Part shown: one piece after another, positions 8,150-17,931 of the stretch | Layout of the letters: each line of letters starts with the position of its first letter | Position numbering within the stretch: the first letter of the stretch is position 1 | Assembly: GCA_004208945.1 (NCBI GenBank) | Contig: SGPE01000021.1 | Span: 62,001-126,000, forward strand | Direction of reading: 5' to 3' | DNA: 64,000 nucleotides | From: Pseudoalteromonas sp. CO133X | Lineage (GTDB): Bacteria > Pseudomonadota > Gammaproteobacteria > Enterobacterales > Alteromonadaceae | The notes under the pieces: generated by a model | The model's database searches: none | Seen by the model: the letters and a program-made list of their open reading frames with translations, nothing else | Told to the model about the DNA's origin: nothing | Program-made: the position numbers and the translations under genes

Positions 8150-8841
8150 AAGTCGGTAAGGTTATATTTGTTTTTTAAAAATCGCACTGTGCCTTGCTCA
8201 TCTAACTTCTTTAATGCTGCTGTCAGCTTTGGGATTAATGCCGCGTGGCGCTTATGTACAAAGTGAAAGCTTTGCATGGGCATTAATATCTCTTTATGAA
8301 ATGGACTCTGATCAAAGTTAGGGTGTTTCGTTGATAGCAAAAAGTCGAGTAAGAGGGTTCCTTCAACGCGTTTTTGCGTCAGTAAATTTAGCTGAGCAGT
8401 GATATTTCTAACAGTGATAACATCGCCATGAAATGGGTGTTTATCTAAAAAACTTTGTGCAGCAGGATAGCTGGACTGGATTGCTAATGACTTTAGGTCG
8501 CTATAACGACACGTTTGACAGTTTTTTAGTAGCAGTAAATTAAAGTTGAACAATGGGAAATCAACTTTTAAGAGGTTAGGGTAGTCTTGTGTTACGTCTG
8601 CAATGCGGCCTAATTGCCCATCAAGAATCCCCTCGTTTGCAGCAGCCAAGGAACTTTGGTGATTAAAATCAATAATGTGCAACTCGTAACCAATCTCTTT
8701 ATAAGCCGTACGAAGTAAATCTATGACATAACGTGCTTGCGGTGTATCAGCAGGGCGGTTGAATATTAACAAACTAGCGTGAGTAGAGTAAGAAACGCAA
8801 AGTAAAACAAATGCAAAAAAATAAATGATAAACTTTGGCAT
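8146..8841 (-). CDS. Orphan periplasmic solute-binding-like protein (SBP_bac_3 type)
   Basis: A 231-aa protein with an N-terminal signal peptide (cleavage near THA-SLL) and the fold pattern of family 3 extracellular solute-binding proteins: residues like RPADTPQARYVIDLLRTAYK at the start, LDGQLGRIADVTQDYPNLL in the middle and a C-terminal helix ending LKNKYNLTDF. No ABC permease or ATPase is nearby, so it is probably not a transport component but an amino-acid-binding-like sensor or accessory protein. A Cys pair in NCQTC may form a disulfide. Ligand unknown. Confidence 0.75.
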   Translation of the reverse strand: MPKFIIYFFAFVLLCVSYSTHASLLIFNRPADTPQARYVIDLLRTAYKEIGYELHIIDFNHQSSLAAANEGILDGQLGRIADVTQDYPNLLKVDFPLFNFNLLLLKNCQTCRYSDLKSLAIQSSYPAAQSFLDKHPFHGDVITVRNITAQLNLLTQKRVEGTLLLDFLLSTKHPNFDQSPFHKEILMPMQSFHFVHKRHAALIPKLTAALKKLDEQGTVRFLKNKYNLTDF

Positions 8842-8981
8842 TGTGCTTTCCTTGCGAGCATAAATTCGCCGTTAATTTACTTTCATGCGTGTTTAAAATC
8901 AAGGTTGGCACGTCGTTAATATGCTAATTTTTTCTTTATTTTGTTATACTGCGAAAATTGTCACTTTATTCCTGAGATAGC

Positions 8982-9182
8982 ATGAGTTTTAATTTATGTA
9001 ATTTGCCAAGAGAGCAAAAGTACCAAATTCAACTAGATTATGAAGCGTCTTTTTGGGCTTACCAGATTAAGCGTGGTAAAAACACGCGAGAAGGCGTGTA
9101 CACAAGCATAAATAGTAGACCCATGTCTGAACAAGCATTTTTAAAGCAGCAATTTGAGCATTACCTGTCATTAATGAGTTAG
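8982..9182 (+). CDS. Small conserved protein, DUF3283-like
   Basis: A 66-aa soluble protein starting MSFNLCNLPREQKYQIQLDYEASFW with a basic middle (QIKRGKN). It resembles the small DUF3283 proteins of Vibrio and Alteromonadales, which have no known role; the assignment is by memory of the pattern. A TATACT at 8945-8950 could be its -10 box. It ends 2 nt before the GNAT gene, so the two are probably cotranscribed with the large sensor at 9626. Confidence 0.65.
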   Translation: MSFNLCNLPREQKYQIQLDYEASFWAYQIKRGKNTREGVYTSINSRPMSEQAFLKQQFEHYLSLMS

Positions 9183-9184
9183 TA

Positions 9185-9613
9185 ATGCCCAAGCTAACGT
9201 TTTGCTTGCTCGATCCTATAAAAACACCGCTAGTAAATAAGTTTTATAATAAACACGGTGCGCGTGGTAGAGCGACGAAAGCTGACCAAGTGTGGGTTGC
9301 TTACCATGAGATAAACATTGTTGGCGCCTGTCGTGTACAAAATCAACATGGCTATTTATTTTTATCAACGTTATATGTTGATGCCCAGTGGCGTGGTAAA
9401 AATGTAGCGTCTCAGTTACTTAAGGCTCTACTCGCCGAACAAAAAGGGAACGTTTTTACTTTTGCTTATCAAAATCTAATTGATTTCTATCTACAAAATG
9501 GGTTTAACTATACATTAACATTACCCTGTTCTTTGCAATCGTTGTTTGAGGTGTATGCGCATCGAGGTATTGTCTCAATGCAGTTTACATGTGACGCCGT
9601 GCCAAGTAAGTAA
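9185..9613 (+). CDS. GNAT family N-acetyltransferase
   Basis: A 142-aa single-domain acetyltransferase. The acetyl-CoA binding segment is visible as LSTLYVDAQWRGKNVASQLLKALL (shown here as motif V..QWRGKNVAS, about residues 62-73), and the C-terminal strand has FYLQNGF (about residues 100-106). Substrate unknown. It lies 2 nt after the small protein at 8982 and 12 nt before the 1501-aa sensor gene, giving a compact three-gene set. Confidence 0.82.
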   Translation: MPKLTFCLLDPIKTPLVNKFYNKHGARGRATKADQVWVAYHEINIVGACRVQNQHGYLFLSTLYVDAQWRGKNVASQLLKALLAEQKGNVFTFAYQNLIDFYLQNGFNYTLTLPCSLQSLFEVYAHRGIVSMQFTCDAVPSK

Positions 9614-9625
9614 TTTGGAACGTTA

Positions 9626-12600
9626 ATGACTAAGTTTTTATCCAGAATTATCTTCTGTACTATTCTAATAGCCTGTTTATCTAGTCAAATCAGCTTTGCA
9701 CAGGTCAAACGTTTATCAACAAGTGAAGGCTTATCGCAAAGTTATGTCAACACCATGCTCATCGATAACAGCGGTTACCTATGGCTTTCAACTGAGGGCG
9801 GACTTAACCGTTATGATGGTTATGAAGTTGTTAACATTAAAGGCCCCAACGGTGAGCTTGAAGACGCAATTATCGATCGTATTTATCAAGACCCACAAGG
9901 GTATATCTGGATAGCCTCAATACAAGCAGGGTTATTTCGTTATGACCCTAGCGAAGATTCATATGAGCAATTTATCCCGAAACCGACTACCGAAGAGCAA
10001 ATATTCATTGAATCGGTATTCAGCATGGTTGCGGTAGATGATAAAACGCTTTGGCTAGGGCGAGGTCAGGATTTTGCAAAGCTTGACTTAGAAACCAAGC
10101 AAGTAACCTCATTATTTGAAATACCAGAGCGAATAAAAAGCAGTGTCATTCGCGAGCTATACCCTTATAAAGGGTATATTTTTATGGGCACAAGTAACGG
10201 AGCATATGTATATCAAATCGCTTCGGGAAAAGTGAGAAAACTTGAGCATTTGCAAGATAAGCCAGCCCACATATATCAAAACTATGTAAAGTCTTTCGCT
10301 GTCGTCAATGACCAAACCTTATTAGTGGGTGCTGTTAAAGGCTTGTATAAGGTCGATATTAGCCAGCTTGATAAGATGTTTACAACACCTGATATTGCCT
10401 TTAATAATGAGCTGTTAGTACGTGATTTAAATATCTGGAAAATCATTCAACAAGAATCAAAAGTGACCTTAGGAACAGATAAGGGGCTATTTGATTATAC
10501 CCTAGCAACGAGAGAGCTGATAAAAAATACCCGCTTGAAAGAGAGCGGCTATACACTTGCAGATACTAGTATTATTGATGTCGTTAAAGACAGATCTGGC
10601 GGTATGTGGCTGGCAACTAAAAATGATGGGGCATTTTACTTGTCCTACGATAACTATAACTTCATTAATGTTGTTGCTAGCTCAATTAAAGGCGATGGAT
10701 TATCACATCACTCTATTTGGGGGCTGACTGAGTATCAAGGCCGCCTTTGGCTTGCCACTCATAATGGGTTAACTGCCGTCGATTTAGATACCTATGAAAG
10801 TGAAGTATATCTAAAAAACTATCAAGTTGATCTGATCACAACAGAATTTAGCGTTTATCAAATCATGCCTTACAAAGGTAAACTGTGGTTGCACACTAAT
10901 CGTGGTATTTTTAGCTTTGATCCGACAACAGGACAAGCTAATCCAGTCAAAACAGCAGATCCTGAACAGCAAGTTCTAATTAATGATTGGGTGCATGGTG
11001 TATTATTGATGCCAACGGGGGATTTACTTTATGTCCATCCAGATTATGGCATGTTTGCATATAATATTGATAACCAAAAAGTGACCCGTTTAGGTGGCAA
11101 ATTTGATGAGTTTGAACCTTTTTTGGCCTATGGGTTTCTGCCTGCCTTATCAAGTAAACCGGATGCACCTCTTTTTTATAATGCGGGAATTTTGTATCAA
11201 GTAGACCCGCAGACTTTTGACTTAACAACAATTTATACTGTTCCTGAGCAACATGAAAACGTCGCTGTTAATGTTATGTCCTACATTATCGATAACAACA
11301 ATGTATTGTGGTTATCTTTATCTAATTTCGGCTTAATAGGTCTTGATGCAACGACTTATGAGCATATCTACACAATCGATTTAGAAAAAAATAAACTCGG
11401 CACTTTGCTTTATGACATGGTGTTAGATGAAGCAGGTATGATTTGGATGAGTTCCCACAAAGGCTTGTGGCGTTTGAACCCCGAAAACTTACATTTCCAA
11501 CAATTTACAGGGGCTGAAGGGTTACTTTCAACAGAGTTTAATAGTGGGGCATTCACACAACTAGAATCAGGGCAAATAGTCTATGGTACGCTGAAAGGGT
11601 TTACTTATTTTTACCCAATGGATAACCACTATCAACAAGCTTTAATTGATCATGTCAATATTACGAACCTTGATCTCATGTCTCGTGATTTACCAGCAGA
11701 GCTCAAGCAACCCATTGATAGCGTTGTGCTTGAACACGACGATATCGGCCTTGAAGTGGCCTTTTCAGCGATGGCATTTAACTACCAAGAGCGAATTATT
11801 TACGAGTATCAATTAGGGGATGGCCAAAAAACTTATACTCGCAACAATAATCGCGTTCTTTTTCCTAAATTAAGTGCTGGCAAATATCATTTAAAAGTTT
11901 GGGCAAAAGACCCTTTGACAGGTGAGCTAACGCCACCTGCGATTTTGAACATAGAAGTTAAATACCCCCTTTGGCGAGCCCCTCATTTTATTTTCTTATA
12001 TATATTGCTGATTGCTCTACTGGTCGCAACGTGGGCTTACAGACGAAATCGTACGCAACAAATACTCCTTGCTGCCCACAAAGAGAGTAAAGAAAGTGAA
12101 GCCCGTCTTAAGCTTGCATTAGAAGGAAGCCACTCAGGGATGTGGGATTGGTCATCAAAAAGCCTCATTATCTATCAACCAAGGCTTAAGAATGAGCTTG
12201 GCTATGATGTTGATGGGGTCAACTTGGATGATTACCTAGCCAAGATACATCCTCACGATAAACAAACATTTCGCCTTGAATGGTTAGAGTTTTTATCAAC
12301 TGAAAAAGGTTACTTTAATTGTACTTATCGGCTACGTCATGCGGATGGTCAATGGCGTTGGTATAAAGATTTCGGTAAGGTCGTTGAATGGCATGGGAAT
12401 GTTCCTGAGAAAGTAGCTGGAACTTATACGAATATGACCCGTGAGCTTGTCTTTGAGGAAAACGCACGCTTGTTTGGTGCAGCCTTTGAACAAACGCGTG
12501 ATTGGGTCTTTATTTTAGATAAAAATTTACGTATTCGAGCTACTAATAAATCATTTCAAGATGCCTTTGCTTTCCCTGCGGATCCTCGTTCAAGCCGCTC

Positions 12601-14131
12601 TCTAACATTAGGCTTATCTATATCTGCACGTATTCATTACTTAAGGATCATGCAAAAACTGCAATCAGGTGAACATTTTTCTGCAGAGGATGTTGTTGCG
12701 GTTGCCAGTGGCGAAAAGCGTCAAGTGCTCATTAAGATAAGTGCAGTCGCTGGCAGTAATCGTCAATTAGATTGCTATGTGATTATTGTAACCGATATTA
12801 GTGCACAAAAGCTGGCTGAGAATGAGCTTCATCTTCTGGCCAATTATGACACCTTAACTGGCTTGCCTAACAAAACCTTATTTAGTGATCGTGTTAATCA
12901 CGCCATTGAGCAAGCAGATTATCATCGTACAAAAGTGGCTTTATTGAATGTAGATATAAAGCGTTTTAAAAATTTTAATGATTCGCTAGGACATGAAGAA
13001 TCTGACGAGCTTATAAAGCGGGTTGCAAAACGTTTAAAGCAGGTACTACGTCCACAAGATAGTCTTGCTCGGTTTGACGGCAATGAGTTTATGATTCTTG
13101 CAGAGGACTTTAAGCGTATAGATGAGATACTTGCATTGTGCGCAAGTGTGATGGAGAGTGTTGAAAGCCACATTGAGCTTAGCTTGCAAGCCGTTAAAGT
13201 TAATTTGAGTGTTGGCGTTGCAATTTACCCTGATGATGCTAACAACACCAAAGCATTGCTCAAAGCTGCAAATGTAGCGCTATACCATGCGAAAGGACAT
13301 GTTGAAGGGAGCTATCAGTTTTATAAGCAGGAGATGAACTTGCAAGTTCAACGCACCTTGCATTTAGAATCTCAATTAAGCAAAGCATATCAAGAGCATG
13401 AGTTTTGTAATTATTATCAGCCAATTATTAGTGCAAAAACGCAGCAAGTTGCAGGTCTTGAAGTATTACTACGTTGGCCTAGTAATGATAATTACCAACC
13501 AGAAGATTTTGCAAACGCCGCTGAAAGCTCGGGCTTAATCACAAAAATTATGCTGCAAACTTTATCTCGAGCACTGATCGAGCTTCGTCAGTGGCGCATA
13601 ACACACCCTGAGTTATATGTTTCAATTAACCTATCGGCGCTTGATTTTGAAAGTACTCATCTCGTTGAGAATATTCATCAGGCACTGGATACATCAGAAA
13701 TTCCGCCGAGTGCTGTGGTTTTTGAGATCACAGAGTCCGTGATGATGCATGATTCAAATAAAGCGCAGCAGAGTATGGAAAAACTTAAAGCGTTAGGCTG
13801 TCGAATTTATATCGATGATTTTGGAACTGGTTACGCGTCACTCACCTATTTAAAACGCTTTCCTGTCGATGTGTTGAAAATAGATAAGAGCTTTGTACAT
13901 GATATTGGTATTGATAAAGATGATGAAGCGATTATTAATTCGACACTAACCCTTGCTCGCAGCTTAGGGAAGGAATGTGTCGCTGAGGGGGTCGAAAATA
14001 AGACACAACTTCACTTTTTACGCCAATTAGGGTGCGAATATTTTCAAGGTTATTTATTTAGTAAGCCTGTACCTGGCGACTCGGTTAGCCCATTATTGAA
14101 CGCTCATTGGCAAGATGAGTTTACTGAATAA
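9626..14131 (+). CDS. Beta-propeller sensor with PAS, degenerate GGDEF and EAL domains (predicted c-di-GMP phosphodiesterase)
   Basis: A 1501-aa inner-membrane sensor. Order: signal peptide (1-25), a periplasmic propeller of Reg_prop repeats (about 30-680, starting SEGLSQSYVN and NSGYLWLSTEGGL), a Y_Y_Y domain (about 690-780), one transmembrane helix (about 785-807), two PAS domains (about 830-1065), GGDEF (about 1071-1230) and EAL (about 1255-1490). The GGDEF motif reads DGNEF, so cyclase activity is unlikely. In the EAL domain the signature is EVL, but INLS, EITES, IDDFGTG, LKIDKSF, EGVE and QGYLFSKP are present, so phosphodiesterase activity is plausible. The propeller resembles sensors of polysaccharides; ligand unknown. 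Confidence 0.9.
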   Translation: MTKFLSRIIFCTILIACLSSQISFAQVKRLSTSEGLSQSYVNTMLIDNSGYLWLSTEGGLNRYDGYEVVNIKGPNGELEDAIIDRIYQDPQGYIWIASIQAGLFRYDPSEDSYEQFIPKPTTEEQIFIESVFSMVAVDDKTLWLGRGQDFAKLDLETKQVTSLFEIPERIKSSVIRELYPYKGYIFMGTSNGAYVYQIASGKVRKLEHLQDKPAHIYQNYVKSFAVVNDQTLLVGAVKGLYKVDISQLDKMFTTPDIAFNNELLVRDLNIWKIIQQESKVTLGTDKGLFDYTLATRELIKNTRLKESGYTLADTSIIDVVKDRSGGMWLATKNDGAFYLSYDNYNFINVVASSIKGDGLSHHSIWGLTEYQGRLWLATHNGLTAVDLDTYESEVYLKNYQVDLITTEFSVYQIMPYKGKLWLHTNRGIFSFDPTTGQANPVKTADPEQQVLINDWVHGVLLMPTGDLLYVHPDYGMFAYNIDNQKVTRLGGKFDEFEPFLAYGFLPALSSKPDAPLFYNAGILYQVDPQTFDLTTIYTVPEQHENVAVNVMSYIIDNNNVLWLSLSNFGLIGLDATTYEHIYTIDLEKNKLGTLLYDMVLDEAGMIWMSSHKGLWRLNPENLHFQQFTGAEGLLSTEFNSGAFTQLESGQIVYGTLKGFTYFYPMDNHYQQALIDHVNITNLDLMSRDLPAELKQPIDSVVLEHDDIGLEVAFSAMAFNYQERIIYEYQLGDGQKTYTRNNNRVLFPKLSAGKYHLKVWAKDPLTGELTPPAILNIEVKYPLWRAPHFIFLYILLIALLVATWAYRRNRTQQILLAAHKESKESEARLKLALEGSHSGMWDWSSKSLIIYQPRLKNELGYDVDGVNLDDYLAKIHPHDKQTFRLEWLEFLSTEKGYFNCTYRLRHADGQWRWYKDFGKVVEWHGNVPEKVAGTYTNMTRELVFEENARLFGAAFEQTRDWVFILDKNLRIRATNKSFQDAFAFPADPRSSRSLTLGLSISARIHYLRIMQKLQSGEHFSAEDVVAVASGEKRQVLIKISAVAGSNRQLDCYVIIVTDISAQKLAENELHLLANYDTLTGLPNKTLFSDRVNHAIEQADYHRTKVALLNVDIKRFKNFNDSLGHEESDELIKRVAKRLKQVLRPQDSLARFDGNEFMILAEDFKRIDEILALCASVMESVESHIELSLQAVKVNLSVGVAIYPDDANNTKALLKAANVALYHAKGHVEGSYQFYKQEMNLQVQRTLHLESQLSKAYQEHEFCNYYQPIISAKTQQVAGLEVLLRWPSNDNYQPEDFANAAESSGLITKIMLQTLSRALIELRQWRITHPELYVSINLSALDFESTHLVENIHQALDTSEIPPSAVVFEITESVMMHDSNKAQQSMEKLKALGCRIYIDDFGTGYASLTYLKRFPVDVLKIDKSFVHDIGIDKDDEAIINSTLTLARSLGKECVAEGVENKTQLHFLRQLGCEYFQGYLFSKPVPGDSVSPLLNAHWQDEFTE

Positions 14132-14155
14132 AAACCCTAATGCGCGATTAAAATG

Positions 14156-15103
14156 CTAGTCTTGGCGTTTTCCGCAGTGGCGGCAATAAAGGCTACGGTT
14201 ACGGTTTTTTAATTCATTATGAATCGCTTTATTCGCTTCTTGCTGACTTAGCCCGAGTTTATAGCGCAAGTTCTCTAAGTGCTCTTGCTCAACGGGGGTC
14301 AGGTGGCCATCCTCAATCGCTTCGTGGACGGCATCAGTAAATAGTTGCCTACGTTTACGTAATTGCTCAGAGAAGCTTGACGCGAGTAAACCTGTCGGAA
14401 TTGCGACCATGCCCATACTCACTAAGGTGATTGCACCACCAAAGAGCCGCCCGAGTGGAGTTATTGGCACAACGTCGCCATAACCAACCGTTGTCAGTGT
14501 AACCATTGCCCACCACATTGCTGCAGGTATGGAGCCAAATTTATCAGGTTGTACATCATGCTCTATTAAGTAAATACCGCATGAGGCAATGATTAATACC
14601 ACTGCCATGATAAAAAATGCTGCGAGTAGGGAGCTGCTTTCTTCACGAAATGAATTAAGAAGCAGTTGCATGGCACGTGAGTAACGCGTGAGTTTAAAAA
14701 TACGCATTAGCCTCAGAACACGTAAGAAGCGTAAATCAACACTCACAAATACCATTAACAGAGTGGGCAAAATAGCAATCAGATCAATTAAGGCTAATGG
14801 GGTAAAAAAGTACTTTATGCGAATTTTAGAGTTCGTTAAGGGGCTTTCTTTATGCACGCTCTTATCCACGCAAGACCAAAGCCTTAATATGTATTCTAAG
14901 GTGAAAATGGCGACCGATACCAACTCTAACGTTAAAAACTCCTGATGATATTGCTTTGCCAAAGGACCAACCGACTCTAATACAATAGCAATAACATTGA
15001 TCATGATAAGTGACATCAAGAACACATCGAGTGCTCGACCTACTCTGCGATATTTACCATTCCCTTCAAAAACACGGGCAGTATAATTTCTTAAACGATG
15101 CAA
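14156..15103 (-). CDS. Voltage-gated potassium channel, Kv type
   Basis: A 315-aa six-helix ion channel. An arginine-rich S4 is visible (LRFLRVLRLMRIFKLTR, about residues 123-140), followed by the pore loop with selectivity filter TLTTVGYGD (about residue 205) and S6. The cytoplasmic C terminus has an acidic helical segment (DAVHEAIEDGHLTPVEQEHLENL) and ends with CRHCGK, a CxxC pair that could bind zinc. It should conduct K+ across the inner membrane in response to voltage. It ends 25 bp from the stop of the sensor gene (convergent) and follows the acetyltransferase gene by 16 nt on the same strand. Confidence 0.9.
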   Translation of the reverse strand: MHRLRNYTARVFEGNGKYRRVGRALDVFLMSLIMINVIAIVLESVGPLAKQYHQEFLTLELVSVAIFTLEYILRLWSCVDKSVHKESPLTNSKIRIKYFFTPLALIDLIAILPTLLMVFVSVDLRFLRVLRLMRIFKLTRYSRAMQLLLNSFREESSSLLAAFFIMAVVLIIASCGIYLIEHDVQPDKFGSIPAAMWWAMVTLTTVGYGDVVPITPLGRLFGGAITLVSMGMVAIPTGLLASSFSEQLRKRRQLFTDAVHEAIEDGHLTPVEQEHLENLRYKLGLSQQEANKAIHNELKNRNRSLYCRHCGKRQD

Positions 15104-15119
15104 AATAATGATCCGTTTT

Positions 15120-17789
15120 TTAGTTTAACTGTAGCACCATATTAATGCTGCCTTCTTCAAAGTCGCGAGTGATTTTAAAACCAAGTTTACGGGCAAGCTC
15201 TATCATGCCTATATTTTCCGGTAATGTTATACCAGCAATTTGTTTAACTCCTTGGTTTTTGCAGTGCTCAATAGCAGCATTCATTAATATGCTGCCGAGC
15301 CCCAAACCTTGGCAGTCTGAGCGTACCACAATCGCGAATTCTGCCTCTTGTTTGTCAGGGTCCATTAATACCCGAGAAACGCCAAGGGTGCACGCTGAAC
15401 CATTTTGTTCTTGGCTTACAATAAACGCCATTTCTCGGTCATAATCAATTTGCGTCATTTTTGCGAGTTGATCGTGATTAAATTGTGGCAGCTCACCAAA
15501 AAAGCGTTTGTATCTATCCTCTTTAGTTAAAGATTGATCAAACTCTAAATGTGCTTGTTCATCTTCTGGCTTTATTGGCCGCAATTGCGCTTGGGTATTG
15601 TTTTTAAGCGTTACATCTTTTACCAATTCAATAGGGTAGGGGCGAATACATAGACGTTTACGGTTTGCCTTGGCTTTATAACGACTGAGTCCTATGGTGG
15701 CATCAAGCACTAAAAACTGACCATTACTAGCTAAAATAGGGTTAAGCTCAACACTGGTTATATCAGGCTGGTCGATTACTAACTGAGAAATTCGTGTTAG
15801 TAGAGCACATAAACGGTATTTATCGACTTTTTCAGGGAGTACTCTATCTTTTAGTACGCCTTTATCGTGGGCCGCTGCAATTAAGTATTTTGCCAGATTC
15901 ATATTCAAAGGAGGGAGCGCTACAGCAGCTTGCCCAAACTCAAGCCCAGTGCCTGCTTCACCCAGCAAAATAACGGGGCCAAAGTTGGGTTCTGTTTTAA
16001 TTGCAATGCGCAGTTCATTGGCGCCAGCCCGCGGTGCCATTTTTTGTAGCGAAAACCCTTCAATATGAGCATCAGGGTAGGTGTTTTTGATACGAAGTAG
16101 CATCGCAAAGGCAGTTTGTTCGACTTCTTGCGCATCATTTAGGTTAAGTACCACACCGCCTACTTCTGATTTTGATGGAATGCTCGGGCTAATTAACTTT
16201 AATGCCACAGGAAAGCCAAGTTCGATAGCTTGCTCTTTTGCTTCCGTTGGCGTGTAAGCAACCTCAGTTTGAATACAGTCAATGCCATAGTGAGTGAGAA
16301 TTTGACTTGCTTCGTGGGTTGATAAATAGCTTTGTTCTTCCGCTAAAAACTCATTGACTACAGCGCGCGCAGCTTCTTTATTTATTTTTGCATCATCGGT
16401 ATTTGATTCAGGCGTTTGTGTTAAGTGCTTTTGATTTCGGCGATAACTGACCAAGTGCATAAACGCACCAACCGCCCCTTCAGGGGTGCGGTATGTTGGA
16501 ATCGCATTGTTAGCACAGACTTTGCGTGCTGCATACGCGGCGTCTTCACCCATAAAGTTAGTCATGACATAAGGGCGTGCCATTTTTGGGATTTTTTGTA
16601 AGGTTTCGACAATGATCTCTGCGTAATCCTCACTCGGCGCAAGCGCGGACGGAGTGTGAATAATGAGTAGGTTTTTAACCTCTTTTGCTTGCAGTAAGAT
16701 TTCGAGTGCTTGTTGATAACGCCTCGGAGCAGAGTCACCAAAAATATCCACTGGGTTTGAGGTCATCTCTGATTGTGGGATCACTCTATTTAGTGCTGAG
16801 CGTGTTTCATCACTTAGCTCCGCGAGTTTACCAGAGCTTTGCAATAACGTGTCCACAGCCATGACCCCAGGGCCCCCTCCATTTGTTAAAATAGTGAGTT
16901 GTTCAACTTTTAGAAGTTTAGGGTGCATTGCTAGAGTTTGTGTTGCAGCAAATAGCTCTCTAAGGTCATTTACCCTTAGCATACCTGCGCGTTGAAAGAG
17001 TGCGTCGTACACTGCATCTGAGCTTTGTTTACCCCCAGTGTGAATCTCGGCAGCAAGTGCCCCTGCACTGGTTTTTCCGGTTTTAATCGCAATGACAGGT
17101 TTGCTGAATGCGGCTGCCCGTGCTGCGGAAATAAAGCTGCGGATATCTTCAATGTTATCAATGTATAAAAGAATAGCTTTGGTTTTGGCATCTCGACCTA
17201 AAAAGTCGAGTAGCTCATCAAAATTGATATCAATGCAGTCACCTACAGAGACAAAATACGAGAAGCCAATTTCTTTATTTTTAGCCCAATCAAGAATTGT
17301 GGAGCAAACTGCGGCTGATTGAGAAACAAAGGCAAGTTTTCCAGGACTTGCAACCGTGTGCGAAAAGCTCGCATTTAAGCCAATGTGAGGAATTAACAAC
17401 CCCAAACAGTTAGGCCCAAGTAACGACACATTTGCTGCCTGTGCAGCGTCTTTTAAATGCTGCTTTTGGTCAGGGTTGAGGCCAGCTGCGATGATGACAG
17501 CATGTTTACAGCCAAGCTCACCTAATTCTTTGATTATGTCTATTAACGTGTTTTTATTAGTACAAATAACGGCAAGGTCTGGCACTTTGGGTAAGCTGGC
17601 GATACTCGGGTAAGCGAGCACACCATGCACTGCGCTGTGATTTAAACTTACCGGCATAATTGGGCCTTTGAATCCGCCCTGTAGCAAATTACGCATAACC
17701 ACAAAACCAGCACGATTAGGTGAGTTTGACGCGCCAATGACAGCGACTGAAGATGGATTAAAAAATTGGCTAATACGTTTAACGCTCAT
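15120..17789 (-). CDS. Acyl-CoA synthetase (NDP-forming)-like/GNAT fusion, protein lysine acetyltransferase (Pat/PatZ type)
   Basis: An 889-aa fusion. Residues 1-130 form a CoA-binding domain (GASNSPNRAG), then succinyl-CoA ligase-like domains (catalytic-His region EIHTGGKQSSDAVYDALFQR), an ATP-grasp domain (about 480-700; GFPVALKLISPSIPSKSEVGG region) and a C-terminal GNAT domain (about 730-889; VRSDCQGLGLGSILM). This is the architecture of Pat/YfiQ, which acetylates lysines, notably of acetyl-CoA synthetase, to adjust acetate metabolism. The synthetase part is generally non-catalytic in that family. Length matches PatZ (about 886 aa). Confidence 0.9.
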   Translation of the reverse strand: MSVKRISQFFNPSSVAVIGASNSPNRAGFVVMRNLLQGGFKGPIMPVSLNHSAVHGVLAYPSIASLPKVPDLAVICTNKNTLIDIIKELGELGCKHAVIIAAGLNPDQKQHLKDAAQAANVSLLGPNCLGLLIPHIGLNASFSHTVASPGKLAFVSQSAAVCSTILDWAKNKEIGFSYFVSVGDCIDINFDELLDFLGRDAKTKAILLYIDNIEDIRSFISAARAAAFSKPVIAIKTGKTSAGALAAEIHTGGKQSSDAVYDALFQRAGMLRVNDLRELFAATQTLAMHPKLLKVEQLTILTNGGGPGVMAVDTLLQSSGKLAELSDETRSALNRVIPQSEMTSNPVDIFGDSAPRRYQQALEILLQAKEVKNLLIIHTPSALAPSEDYAEIIVETLQKIPKMARPYVMTNFMGEDAAYAARKVCANNAIPTYRTPEGAVGAFMHLVSYRRNQKHLTQTPESNTDDAKINKEAARAVVNEFLAEEQSYLSTHEASQILTHYGIDCIQTEVAYTPTEAKEQAIELGFPVALKLISPSIPSKSEVGGVVLNLNDAQEVEQTAFAMLLRIKNTYPDAHIEGFSLQKMAPRAGANELRIAIKTEPNFGPVILLGEAGTGLEFGQAAVALPPLNMNLAKYLIAAAHDKGVLKDRVLPEKVDKYRLCALLTRISQLVIDQPDITSVELNPILASNGQFLVLDATIGLSRYKAKANRKRLCIRPYPIELVKDVTLKNNTQAQLRPIKPEDEQAHLEFDQSLTKEDRYKRFFGELPQFNHDQLAKMTQIDYDREMAFIVSQEQNGSACTLGVSRVLMDPDKQEAEFAIVVRSDCQGLGLGSILMNAAIEHCKNQGVKQIAGITLPENIGMIELARKLGFKITRDFEEGSINMVLQLN

Positions 17790-17848
17790 GCTATTTCCTT
17801 CGCTTGCGCTTAGTTGTAAACATTTCAGGGTCTGTTAAGTTTATATAC

Positions 17849-17877
17849 ATAAGATAACCCTTTTATATAAGATAACC
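17849..17877. repeat. Two direct 11-bp repeats with 18-bp period
   Basis: ATAAGATAACC occurs at 17849-17859 and again at 17867-17877, separated by CTTTTAT. It lies in the 142-bp divergent region between the acetyltransferase gene (minus) and the SIMPL gene (plus), where promoters for both must be. It may be a regulator binding pair. Confidence 0.6.
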
Positions 17878-17931
17878 TGTTTACTGCGACTTTTCGAGTC
17901 AAAAACAGTGACCTACATCAAGGAGATAAGC

